From JALQXV01 sp051005235 (GTDB lineage Bacteria; Patescibacteriota; Saccharimonadia; Saccharimonadales; 2-12-FULL-41-12): a stretch of 9,566 nucleotides of DNA. A program made the position numbers and the translations under genes. Position 1 is the first letter of the stretch; each line of letters opens with the position of its first letter. The stretch lies in assembly GCA_051005235.1 (NCBI GenBank), contig JBPCJO010000083.1, positions 1 to 9,566 of the forward strand, read 5' to 3'. Below the pieces are notes generated by a model, which was given only the letters and a program-made list of their open reading frames with translations, made no database searches and was not told the DNA's origin. This document shows, piece by piece, positions 1 through 6,071 of this stretch.

Positions 1-84
1 GAATAGCATGCCGTATTGCGCGCGTTCAATTTGGCTATTGAACGGTTGCAGGCGTTTGAATTGTTTGTAATGATTTTTTATCAT
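1..84 (-). CDS. Probable N-terminal fragment of an unrecognised protein (off left edge)
   Basis: The minus strand is open from an ATG at 82-84 to the window edge, giving 28 codons. The peptide begins MIKNHYKQFKRLQPFNSQ and looks like ordinary coding sequence: mixed polar, basic and aromatic residues, unlike the Cys/Trp-rich plus-strand reading of the same bases. I do not recognise the family. The start is uncertain. An AGGGG stretch lies almost directly against the ATG, too close for a normal ribosome binding site, so translation may begin elsewhere or be leaderless. The frame also contains an 8-bp inverted repeat (23-30 with 37-44, six-base loop) early in the coding region. With only 28 codons, an open frame could occur by chance, so this rests mainly on peptide composition. 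Confidence 0.4.
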   Translation of the reverse strand, partial: MIKNHYKQFKRLQPFNSQIERAQYGMLF

Positions 85-187
85 ACCCCTATTCTGAGGC
101 CATACGAACCATATAACTATAAAAAATCTAACAATACTGCTTTCGGTAAGGATCTTTTGTGAGTCTATAGTATCTCGTTTCAATAGC

Positions 188-226
188 ATACCTACGTTTC
201 ATTAAATTTTAATGAAACGTAGGTAT
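188..226. repeat. Perfect 39-bp palindrome (19-bp arms, one central base)
   Basis: The left arm ATACCTACGTTTCATTAAA (188-206) is the exact reverse complement of 208-226, around a single T at 207. The pairing stops at both outer ends. No T-run follows on either strand, so it does not look like an intrinsic terminator. It lies in a non-coding stretch between divergent frames. It could be an operator for a dimeric or tetrameric regulator, a cruciform-forming site, or the remnant of a mobile-element end or replication structure. The sequence alone does not decide among these. Confidence 0.85.
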
Positions 227-272
227 AGTACCAAAACACAACGTAGTAACCAGTTGTAATGACTCATTTTCT

Positions 273-278
273 AGGAGG
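273..278 (+). promoter_or_regulatory. Orphan Shine-Dalgarno-like AGGAGG
   Basis: AGGAGG is a near-perfect anti-16S match, but the next 20 bases contain no ATG, GTG or TTG at a usable distance, and the nearby frames hit stops quickly (TAA at 293). It may be chance, a decayed gene start, or part of a structured leader upstream of the gene at 383. Confidence 0.3.
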
Positions 279-370
279 ATAAAGCAGACAAATAAGGTTT
301 TAGTTAGATATATTACAGCCACATAATACACCAAGTTAGACAATGATAATGCTTAGTTAAGGCTAAAAAA

Positions 371-374
371 GGAG
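371..374 (+). promoter_or_regulatory. Ribosome binding site of the small gene
   Basis: GGAG within AAAAAAGGAGC lies eight bases before the ATG at 383. This normal spacing fixes the start and is the main support that the short frame is translated. Confidence 0.7.
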
Positions 375-382
375 CAAAAATA

Positions 383-520
383 ATGGGAAAAACATATAGA
401 AAAGATCCGATGCAAGAAAAGTACGACGCAGAGGATAAACTAATGAACCTATATGATGAACTTGCCAGCCAATGGGCACGAAAAGTCGAATCTAGCCGAC
501 GAGACAAAGCCCGCATATAA
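383..520 (+). CDS. Small hypothetical protein, 45 residues
   Basis: This complete short gene starts with ATG, carries GGAG eight bases upstream, ends with TAA at 518-520 and is followed 22 bases later by an intrinsic terminator on the same strand. Together these give a full transcription/translation unit. The product begins MGKTYRKDP and ends in an Arg/Lys-rich tail (SSRRDKARI). The middle is rich in Asp, Glu, Leu and Tyr and could form an amphipathic helix. No signal peptide, membrane segment or cysteine is seen. I do not recognise the family and cannot assign a function; a small nucleic-acid- or protein-binding factor is one guess. It stands alone, converging on the four-gene operon that ends at 592. 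A 67-codon minus-strand frame across the same bases was judged a shadow. Confidence 0.65.
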   Translation: MGKTYRKDPMQEKYDAEDKLMNLYDELASQWARKVESSRRDKARI

Positions 521-542
521 ATACTGAAATTTCTGTACTTTT

Positions 543-570
543 GACGCCCTTATCCAAGGGCGTCTTTTAT
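543..570 (+). terminator. Intrinsic terminator after the small plus-strand gene
   Basis: A perfect 9-bp GC-rich stem (GACGCCCTT at 543-551, AAGGGCGTC at 556-564) encloses a four-base loop and is followed by TTTTATTT. The T-run lies only on the plus-strand side, so it serves the gene ending at 520. For the minus-strand operon ending at 592 the hairpin is followed by AAAAGTACAG, so termination there is less certain. Confidence 0.9.
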
Positions 571-591
571 TTAACGATACTGATTTTGGCT

Positions 592-1236
592 TTACTTAGT
601 AAGCTGGCGGATATAGCTCATAGAAGATTGGGTACCTAAAATAACAAAGCTTATAAACGCTGCCCACGACAGGCCAAATAACATAGTGGTGAGCAAGGCA
701 GACCGGTCGTAGGCTCCAAAATAACTGTGTGTTATATAGGTAATAATGATAATCCACAACATGGCGGTGGCTAACTTGCCGGTAAAAGAGGCGTGGATTA
801 TTATCTTCCGGCTTCGGCCAAATAACGACAAGCTGCTATTAAGGATTGTATGTAGACCTATAACCACTAAGAAAATGATTGGTAACAGCTGGTCTGTATA
901 CAAAATAATAATTGCTAATGCGGCGACCAACTTGTCGATACTGGTATCTACAAGTTCACCGAACGGGCTTTTTGTACCAGTCAGGTCGGCTACATATCCA
1001 TCAACGGCATCGGCTGTCCGGCCAATCGTTACCATACATAAGCCAGTTAAGGTAATTTCGTCAGTAAATTTAAATAAACCGCTAATGACCAGTATTCCAC
1101 CTGCAACGCTGATGATATTTGCCGGCGTTACGACTCCTTTGGTGCTGGCAGCTATGATTTGCCATCTATTCCGTTTGCTAACAGGGGTGTTCTCCCAGTC
1201 TGGGCAACCTTTTGGTATGTGAAGTGGAAGCATCAT
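592..1236 (-). CDS. CDP-alcohol phosphatidyltransferase family membrane protein
   Basis: The family transfers a phosphatidyl group from a CDP-linked lipid to an alcohol (glycerol-phosphate, inositol-phosphate, serine and others), in the membrane. The 214-residue product carries the signature D-x2-D-G-x2-A-x9-G-x3-D-x3-D as D76, D79, G80, A83, G93, D97 and D101; these Asp residues bind the metal and CDP. The usual Arg after the Ala is Asp here (D84). A later GK-x2-T stretch (G153, K154, T157) resembles the PgsA motif. Hydrophobic segments lie near residues 39-56, 104-135, 157-170 and 183-200. PgsA-like phosphatidylglycerol-phosphate synthase is the most likely class, but the acceptor alcohol cannot be told. 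It is the last gene of the operon and starts eight bases after the preceding stop with no strong ribosome binding site, which suggests translational coupling. The start could be either of two adjacent ATGs. Confidence 0.85.
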   Translation of the reverse strand: MMLPLHIPKGCPDWENTPVSKRNRWQIIAASTKGVVTPANIISVAGGILVISGLFKFTDEITLTGLCMVTIGRTADAVDGYVADLTGTKSPFGELVDTSIDKLVAALAIIILYTDQLLPIIFLVVIGLHTILNSSLSLFGRSRKIIIHASFTGKLATAMLWIIIITYITHSYFGAYDRSALLTTMLFGLSWAAFISFVILGTQSSMSYIRQLTK

Positions 1237-1244
1237 AGGCGACT

Positions 1245-2291
1245 CTACAGCGCGGTAATCCAGTTACGGGCAGTACGTATGAAATCTTTAGAGGTGCTAC
1301 GGAGGGCGATCTCGGCTGTGCCGAGATTAACGCCCATTTTGACAAAGTTATGGCTACCGACGATAACTTCTTTTTCACTCAATAAAATTTTGGCATGAAG
1401 GTAATCGCTGTCCATATTCAGTTGGTTTTTAAAGACGCTACTCGGCAACCGTTTCTTTTTATAGGCCAGTGTGCGTTTTTGAATACCACGGATCGGTAGT
1501 CGGTGTTGATCGGGGTGGTTATAGGCCAGGTGCACTGCTACGCCGCGATCATGGGCCTTGGCAAGCTCAGCGGGCGTGCGGATATTTGGAAAGTACTGGC
1601 AGGTCATGTAGACTCGGCTGGCTGCGCTGTTAATAAGCTCAAAAGCACGTTTATAGATTAATGACTGTCGCTTAACCCCCGCGTCAATCAGCAACTCGGT
1701 TTCGTCATCAATTTTAAAGCCAACGTCCCTGTTACAGAGGGCTCGGCGGACACTTTTGCTATAAATAACATCGGCGGTAAACTCTAACATGTAGCTTGCC
1801 AGTTTCGCGTTATGCGTGCGCACCATTACATCAAGTTGCTCGGGGTGGCTCAGATTACATCCACCGATAAACACCTCTTCATTAATAACGGCGAATTTGA
1901 TATGGGAACGGCCGCCGAATGGATTTTTAAGTGGTCGCTGAGGCTTATTGATTACGACGCAGTTTACGTTGTTGGCGCGTAGGCGGTGAACAGCCTCAAC
2001 AACTGGTTTAAATTCACCATACCCAAGGCGTGGATCTTTCTTGCTAAAAAACAACGGCCCTAGGACGGTGCCAGGTTTGAGCATAAACGAGTAGGCATCA
2101 ACCAGAAAAGTTACCTTGGCTCCATTTTGAGCCGCCTTGCACAAGGCGTCGGCGATATTATTAATAGCTGGTTGGTCAGGCCGGAACTCCATGGTAGTTA
2201 AAACGATAGTATCGCCAGGACCAGCTTTGTTAAACTCTGCAATCAGATGACTAAAATAATTCAGGCGGTTAAACAATGCGTAACTGGGCAT
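1245..2291 (-). CDS. Phospholipase D / cardiolipin synthase-like protein with two HKD-type motifs
   Basis: PLD-superfamily enzymes make or break phosphodiester bonds through a phospho-histidine; cardiolipin synthases join two phosphatidylglycerols. The 348-residue product has two copies of the motif: H130-x-K132 with GGCN ending at N146, and H299-x-K301 with GSHN ending at N315. Both catalytic His/Lys pairs and downstream Asn residues are intact. The usual Asp six positions after each Lys is Asn137 in the first and Glu306 in the second. No N-terminal membrane helices are seen, unlike the main cardiolipin synthases, so it may be peripheral or cytosolic. The ATG follows the previous stop by one base and has no clear ribosome binding site, so translation is probably coupled. 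Pairing with a CDP-alcohol phosphatidyltransferase favours a phospholipid role. A nuclease or phosphatidyl-hydrolase role is the main alternative. Confidence 0.8.
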   Translation of the reverse strand: MPSYALFNRLNYFSHLIAEFNKAGPGDTIVLTTMEFRPDQPAINNIADALCKAAQNGAKVTFLVDAYSFMLKPGTVLGPLFFSKKDPRLGYGEFKPVVEAVHRLRANNVNCVVINKPQRPLKNPFGGRSHIKFAVINEEVFIGGCNLSHPEQLDVMVRTHNAKLASYMLEFTADVIYSKSVRRALCNRDVGFKIDDETELLIDAGVKRQSLIYKRAFELINSAASRVYMTCQYFPNIRTPAELAKAHDRGVAVHLAYNHPDQHRLPIRGIQKRTLAYKKKRLPSSVFKNQLNMDSDYLHAKILLSEKEVIVGSHNFVKMGVNLGTAEIALRSTSKDFIRTARNWITAL

Positions 2292-2292
2292 A

Positions 2293-3210
2293 TTACTGGA
2301 AGGTCTTTACAGTTTGCTCGGTGACTTGCTTAAATAACTGCTGCCCGGCGCCAAAGTCATAACTGTCAGTAAACGACTTAGAATAAACGACAATTACAAA
2401 TGGCGCGCTACCATTATCGACAATGGCGACATCGTGGACGCGTTCGGGCAAGTAGCCGGCTTTATGGTAGAGCGCAACACCTTGCGGTATAGCTGGCGGA
2501 ATAAAGCGTTCCTCGGAGGTATTTTGCATCCAGGACAGTAAGAGTTTGGTGTGTTCGTCGTTGAGCAATTCGCGTTTGTAAAACTTAGCAATCAGTAATG
2601 CCATATCGTTTGAGGTAATGGTATTTTTAGTCGCATCATAACTAGTTAAGCCTTGTTTTTTGGCGTAGACGGCCAAGCTCTCTCGATTTAAGTAATTATT
2701 GATCTGTGTCCAGGCTTCGTTGTCGCTTTTGTTGACGGCAAGCTCTAGTTGGGCACGGGCTGTTTTGCCGCCAATTTCATCATCTAGGCTGGCTTGGCCG
2801 GTTTCGACATTGTTTAAATACAGCATTGAGCTCAGCAATTTAGTGGTGCTGGCGGCGATAAACGGGTAACTGTCGCCTGTTTGAATGAGGTTACCGGAAT
2901 TTAGGTCGACAACCGAAACGCTAGTGTTGTAGGGATATTTTTCAGTAATTAGCTTGAGTGCGTTCTGAAGATTCGAAGTGTTGACTTCTCGCTTGGGAGC
3001 TTTGGGCTGTACCTCTTGCGACGGTTCTTGGCCAATCGCTACAGCAGATAAAACGCTTGGGGCTGGTTCATTTGGAGCTGACGCATTGGCAGCAAAGACA
3101 CTTCGGGCAACAATAAATAATAAAGCAACGCAGAGCACAATAAGCACATACTTAACATAAAAGAATTGAGCCTTATTGCGAGAATTTACATGCATATTGT
3201 TTGTTTCCAC
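2293..3210 (-). CDS. Membrane-anchored class A beta-lactamase-like serine hydrolase
   Basis: The 305-residue protein has a basic N-terminus, a hydrophobic segment near residues 20-36 and an Ala/Pro-rich linker, so the domain lies outside the membrane, anchored or exported. The fold motifs of the beta-lactamase/PBP superfamily are present: S121-T-T-K124 (nucleophile and general base), S162-D-N164, and K250-A-G252 in place of the usual KTG. I cannot find the E-x2-L-N omega-loop motif that carries the deacylating Glu of true class A enzymes. It may therefore be a PBP-like or muropeptide-acting protein and not an antibiotic-destroying enzyme. The start is GTG, chosen because AGAGGG lies seven bases upstream; an internal ATG at codon 6 lacks this. 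It follows the kinase stop by 27 bases and precedes the PLD-like gene by one base. Confidence 0.8.
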   Translation of the reverse strand: METNNMHVNSRNKAQFFYVKYVLIVLCVALLFIVARSVFAANASAPNEPAPSVLSAVAIGQEPSQEVQPKAPKREVNTSNLQNALKLITEKYPYNTSVSVVDLNSGNLIQTGDSYPFIAASTTKLLSSMLYLNNVETGQASLDDEIGGKTARAQLELAVNKSDNEAWTQINNYLNRESLAVYAKKQGLTSYDATKNTITSNDMALLIAKFYKRELLNDEHTKLLLSWMQNTSEERFIPPAIPQGVALYHKAGYLPERVHDVAIVDNGSAPFVIVVYSKSFTDSYDFGAGQQLFKQVTEQTVKTFQ

Positions 3211-3217
3211 TGTTTAT

Positions 3218-3223
3218 CCCTCT
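3218..3223 (-). promoter_or_regulatory. Ribosome binding site deciding a GTG start
   Basis: On the minus strand, AGAGGG lies seven bases before the GTG at 3208-3210. It supports the GTG start of the beta-lactamase-like gene over the downstream in-frame ATG. Confidence 0.75.
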
Positions 3224-3237
3224 TATGATAACAAATC

Positions 3238-5733
3238 TTATCCTTTAGGGCTATTAATCGGTAAGGTAATCACAAACTCAGTTCCGTGGCGGTAGCGTGA
3301 GTTAACTTGAATGGTGCCCTCATGTAGGTCGATAATCTTATTGACCCAATACAGTCCGAGTCCGGTACCGCCGGCACTCATAGACAAGGCGTTTTCGATC
3401 CGTGAAAACTTTTTAAATAACTTTGGCATATCTTTTTTATATATTCCAACACCTTGATCTTTGACGCTGACAATCATCGAACCTCGCTTATGGGACAGCG
3501 TTACGGTGATGGTCTTATTAGCGGGAGTATACTTGTGGGCATTATCTATAATATTTTCGAGCACCATACGGATATGTAACGGATCTAGCGGCGCTACCTT
3601 GCCACGGCTGTTTTGGATAAATTCAATTGACTGCCCAGCTTTCTCAAATTTCTGAGCTTGTTCGTCGAGGATAGCTTGAATCACAATAGTAAGATCAGTG
3701 TCTTCAAATCTGAGTTGAATTTCGTCGGCGTCAGCTTGGGCAACCCGCAACAGGTCGTTAACGATAATTAGCTGCCGTTCATTACTTTGATAAGCAGTTT
3801 CTAGCATTTTTTGCTGCCCTTTTGTAAGTTTTCCGGCATAGCCCTCTATTAACATGCCAAGATATTGCTTTACGCCAGTAGCGGGCGTTCGTAACTGATG
3901 AGACGCGATTGATATAAACTCATCTTTGGCTTTATTGAGTGCTAGCAATTGTTTTTGTTCTGAAATATCGAGCATAAATGAAATAAAGCGGTCGGTAGAA
4001 CCCGAGATCATGACGGCGCCGATAAGGACGGGGATCGTAGTGCCGTCTTTGCGAACGTATTCTCTTTCGACTGGTTCTACCTCGCCTTTTTCACGTAATT
4101 TTTGATAAATGATCGACGTAACACCTTTAGATTTAGATGGAGTGATCATATGGGAGTAAAACCCATCCGCTAGGTCTTTTTTACTGAAGCCAAACATATT
4201 CAAGAACGTCTCGTTAGCTTCGTGGATCTGGCCATCGAGGGTTGCGACGATAACACCGATAATGCTCGATTCGAACAAGGCGTCAAACGTACGCTCGGTA
4301 TTTGCTAGCTCATGCTCAATTTCTTTGCGGTCGGTAATATCCACCATCACGCCAGGAAATCTAGTTGGCTCACCATTGGCATCATCTTCGACCCTTCCCC
4401 TGGCAAGTACCCACTTTACCGCTCCGTCTGGGCCGACGGTGCGGTATTCTGCTTCAAAAAGTTTCGTATCTTCGATAGCCCGCCGGATATCTCTGGTTAC
4501 CCATTCGTGGTCATCGGGATGAATTGATTCGGTAAACACCGAGATTGGCAGACCATTTTTTGCTTTTTCGTAATCAACTCCTAATCGAGAGGCCAAGTTC
4601 TTATCGGCAATTACCTTATTGCTTGGAATATCCCAAAGCCAGATGCCAATCGACCCTGTCGACAAGGCGGTTTGCAGCCGTTCTTGAGCTTGCCGTTCGC
4701 GGGCTTCGAGTAAAAGCTTTCGCTTTAGGTCATAGGCGTTCCCGATGGAAAATGCGGCTAACTCGGTAATCTGTTTAAAATAACGACCGTAGGCTGTATC
4801 GTATGTTAGTCGCGGACTAATACCGCCCACAAAGACGCCGTATAACTCTTTCGTGTTAGGGCGGATAATCGGTACCAGCGCCGCACTGGTAGCCATTTCG
4901 TCCCAGACGCCACCCGGCAGTTCAAAGTGCTGGTCTAAGCCTTCGACTAATTGCGGTTTTTTACTCTCGACCACTTCCTTAAACGGTAAAATATAATTCG
5001 CCGCTTTTAAGTCGATAGCTGTATAGGCGATTGGATCATCATGATCTATCGAAGTGCAACCGACCAACCTTAACTTTTGCCTATCACGACTAATCAAATA
5101 AAGCAGGCCAAACGGTATATCTTCGGGCGCTTCAGACAAAACGTTGGCAATTAAAATACAAGCTGCCTCACCCGACTCAACAATAATTGATTTTTCCGAT
5201 AGTTTTCGTAGCGTATTGTTGCGGCGTTCTGTTAGTATCCGCTCAGTTACCTCACTACCTACATTAAAAATACCGACAATTTGCTGATTTTCTCCAAAGA
5301 TTGGGCTGAGAGTGTAGTCGAAGTACGATTCTTGAATGAAATTATTGCTCTTCAAGGGAGGCAATGCATTTTTATGTAAGGAGGCTTCGCCATTCTTGAG
5401 TACTCGCACCATAGCTGGTTTCATTGGACCCCAGGCTGGGCCCCATACTTTTTGGGCGGTTTGACCTAATGCGGCTGGGTGCTTATCTTTTGCAATCGGA
5501 CTCCAGGCATCGTTATAGAGCAAATGCATAGCCTTGCCCCAATAAATAGCCATCGGAAATTTTGAGTACAGACAGATACTTAAAGCCGACTTAAAGCTTT
5601 GCGGCCAGTCATCGATTGGTCCGAGAGGGTGCGTGGACCAATCTTTTTTAGCAATTAGATCACCCATTTCACCACCGTTGGCTAAAAAGTCATAGTCTGC
5701 TTTTCGCTGATTCATAGGCTTACCTGTTGTCAT
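3238..5733 (-). CDS. Soluble multi-PAS/GAF sensor histidine kinase
   Basis: The 831-residue protein has no membrane segment, so it is a cytosolic sensor. Domains in order: an N-terminal PAS-like domain (about 20-165, with the GEMG and DWS-x-HPLGP features common in such kinases), a GAF-like domain (about 180-335), a PAS_3-type domain (about 352-470, ending DITDRK), a further PAS (about 478-593, ending DISEQK), HisKA (about 602-665) and HATPase_c (about 715-826). The phospho-acceptor is H612 in SHQLRTP; the N-box includes N727 and N731, G1 is DQGVGI (759-764) and G2 GTGLGL (789-794). All catalytic boxes are intact. No response regulator is seen in the window. It is the first gene of the operon. 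The annotated ATG has no ribosome binding site; Met7 (ATG at 5713-5715) has an AGG seven bases upstream and could be the true start. The ligand is unknown. Confidence 0.92.
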   Translation of the reverse strand: MTTGKPMNQRKADYDFLANGGEMGDLIAKKDWSTHPLGPIDDWPQSFKSALSICLYSKFPMAIYWGKAMHLLYNDAWSPIAKDKHPAALGQTAQKVWGPAWGPMKPAMVRVLKNGEASLHKNALPPLKSNNFIQESYFDYTLSPIFGENQQIVGIFNVGSEVTERILTERRNNTLRKLSEKSIIVESGEAACILIANVLSEAPEDIPFGLLYLISRDRQKLRLVGCTSIDHDDPIAYTAIDLKAANYILPFKEVVESKKPQLVEGLDQHFELPGGVWDEMATSAALVPIIRPNTKELYGVFVGGISPRLTYDTAYGRYFKQITELAAFSIGNAYDLKRKLLLEARERQAQERLQTALSTGSIGIWLWDIPSNKVIADKNLASRLGVDYEKAKNGLPISVFTESIHPDDHEWVTRDIRRAIEDTKLFEAEYRTVGPDGAVKWVLARGRVEDDANGEPTRFPGVMVDITDRKEIEHELANTERTFDALFESSIIGVIVATLDGQIHEANETFLNMFGFSKKDLADGFYSHMITPSKSKGVTSIIYQKLREKGEVEPVEREYVRKDGTTIPVLIGAVMISGSTDRFISFMLDISEQKQLLALNKAKDEFISIASHQLRTPATGVKQYLGMLIEGYAGKLTKGQQKMLETAYQSNERQLIIVNDLLRVAQADADEIQLRFEDTDLTIVIQAILDEQAQKFEKAGQSIEFIQNSRGKVAPLDPLHIRMVLENIIDNAHKYTPANKTITVTLSHKRGSMIVSVKDQGVGIYKKDMPKLFKKFSRIENALSMSAGGTGLGLYWVNKIIDLHEGTIQVNSRYRHGTEFVITLPINSPKG

Positions 5734-5776
5734 TATGTATGAAATGTGCCAAAAGTACCACTGTTTTAATGCAAGC

Positions 5777-5800
5777 TACCTCATATCTACCTATATACCT
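5777..5800. repeat. Three short TACCT repeats upstream of the kinase gene
   Basis: TACCT occurs at 5777-5781, 5788-5792 and 5796-5800, twice in the context CTACCT, at spacings of 11 and 8 bases. The cluster lies 44-67 bases upstream of the kinase start. It could be a regulator-binding array, but such short units can arise by chance. Confidence 0.35.
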
Positions 5801-5870
5801 CAATCAAAAAGAACGTTTTTAGTTCACTGATCCATCAGTCTGAATCGATAGGGTTTGTGTTTAGGGGACT

Positions 5871-5955
5871 ATAGTAATCGTATATAATTCGTATGTATTC
5901 AGTATTCATTACTAACAGGGGTAGAGGGTATATACGGATTATATACGATTACTAT
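5871..5955. repeat. 24-bp inverted repeat with facing TATAAT boxes
   Basis: The left arm (5871-5894) and right arm (5932-5955) are reverse complements over 24 bases with one mismatch (5889 against 5937), separated by 37 bases. The shared core is ATAGTAATCGTATATAAT. Each arm contains TATAAT reading towards the other: 5883-5888 on plus and 5938-5943 on minus. If both act as -10 boxes, the rightward RNA would lead to radC and the leftward RNA to the kinase operon, with complementary 5' ends. No good -35 box is seen for either. A duplicated operator is an equally good reading. Confidence 0.75.
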
Positions 5956-6054
5956 GTTAGCTTATGTTGAGTGTACGGTCGAGTAAAAGCCCGTGAAGAA
6001 ATCATTACCAAATTATTAAAACACACTAGATAGCTATAAAAAGCTGTTGGCGTT

Positions 6055-6063
6055 TGCTATTAT
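6055..6063 (+). promoter_or_regulatory. Extended -10 element directly upstream of radC
   Basis: TGCTATTAT fits the extended -10 pattern TG-n-TATAAT with one mismatch and ends eight bases before the radC ATG at 6072. Transcription would start at or within a base or two of the ATG. No ribosome binding site lies between, so a leaderless mRNA is implied. Confidence 0.45.
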
Positions 6064-6071
6064 AAACAGAT

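Larger units (their letters stand above)
85..382. other. Intergenic region between the left-edge frame and the small plus-strand gene
   Basis: This AT-rich stretch of about 300 bases has no convincing coding frame on either strand. It holds the 39-bp palindrome at 188-226, a strong ribosome-binding-site-like AGGAGG at 273-278 with no start codon at a usable distance, and a weak -10-like GATAAT at 345-350 that could serve the gene starting at 383. No good -35 box is paired with it. A long leader RNA or small RNA ahead of the small gene is possible but not shown. Confidence 0.5.
5734..6071. other. Divergent intergenic region between the kinase operon and radC
   Basis: This 338-base region separates two divergent transcription units and should hold both promoters. 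It contains three TACCT elements (5777-5800), the 24-bp inverted repeat (5871-5894 with 5932-5955) and an extended -10 just before radC. No convincing gene was found. The only coding-like scrap is a 20-codon GTG-initiated frame (5971-6033, plus) without a ribosome binding site. Confidence 0.6.

Noticed and set aside
188..226. The palindrome as a chromosome-dimer (dif) site or CRISPR repeat
   Set aside because: Its arms and spacing do not match known dif layouts, and only one copy is present, so there is no array.
313..516. 67-codon minus-strand frame over the small plus gene
   Set aside because: Cys/Ser/Phe-rich shadow composition with no ribosome binding site; the plus-strand frame has a ribosome binding site and a terminator.
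543..564. The hairpin as a bidirectional terminator for the operon ending at 592
   Set aside because: On the minus strand the stem is followed by AAAAGTACAG, not a T-run, so only plus-strand termination is supported.
746..1222. 158-codon plus-strand frame opposite the phosphatidyltransferase gene
   Set aside because: Antisense shadow; the minus strand carries the clear CDP-alcohol phosphatidyltransferase signature.
5971..6033. A 20-codon GTG-initiated plus-strand frame ending in REEIITKLLKHTR
   Set aside because: Too short, no ribosome binding site and an in-frame stop directly upstream. Coding-like composition over so few codons is weak evidence; it may be a gene remnant.
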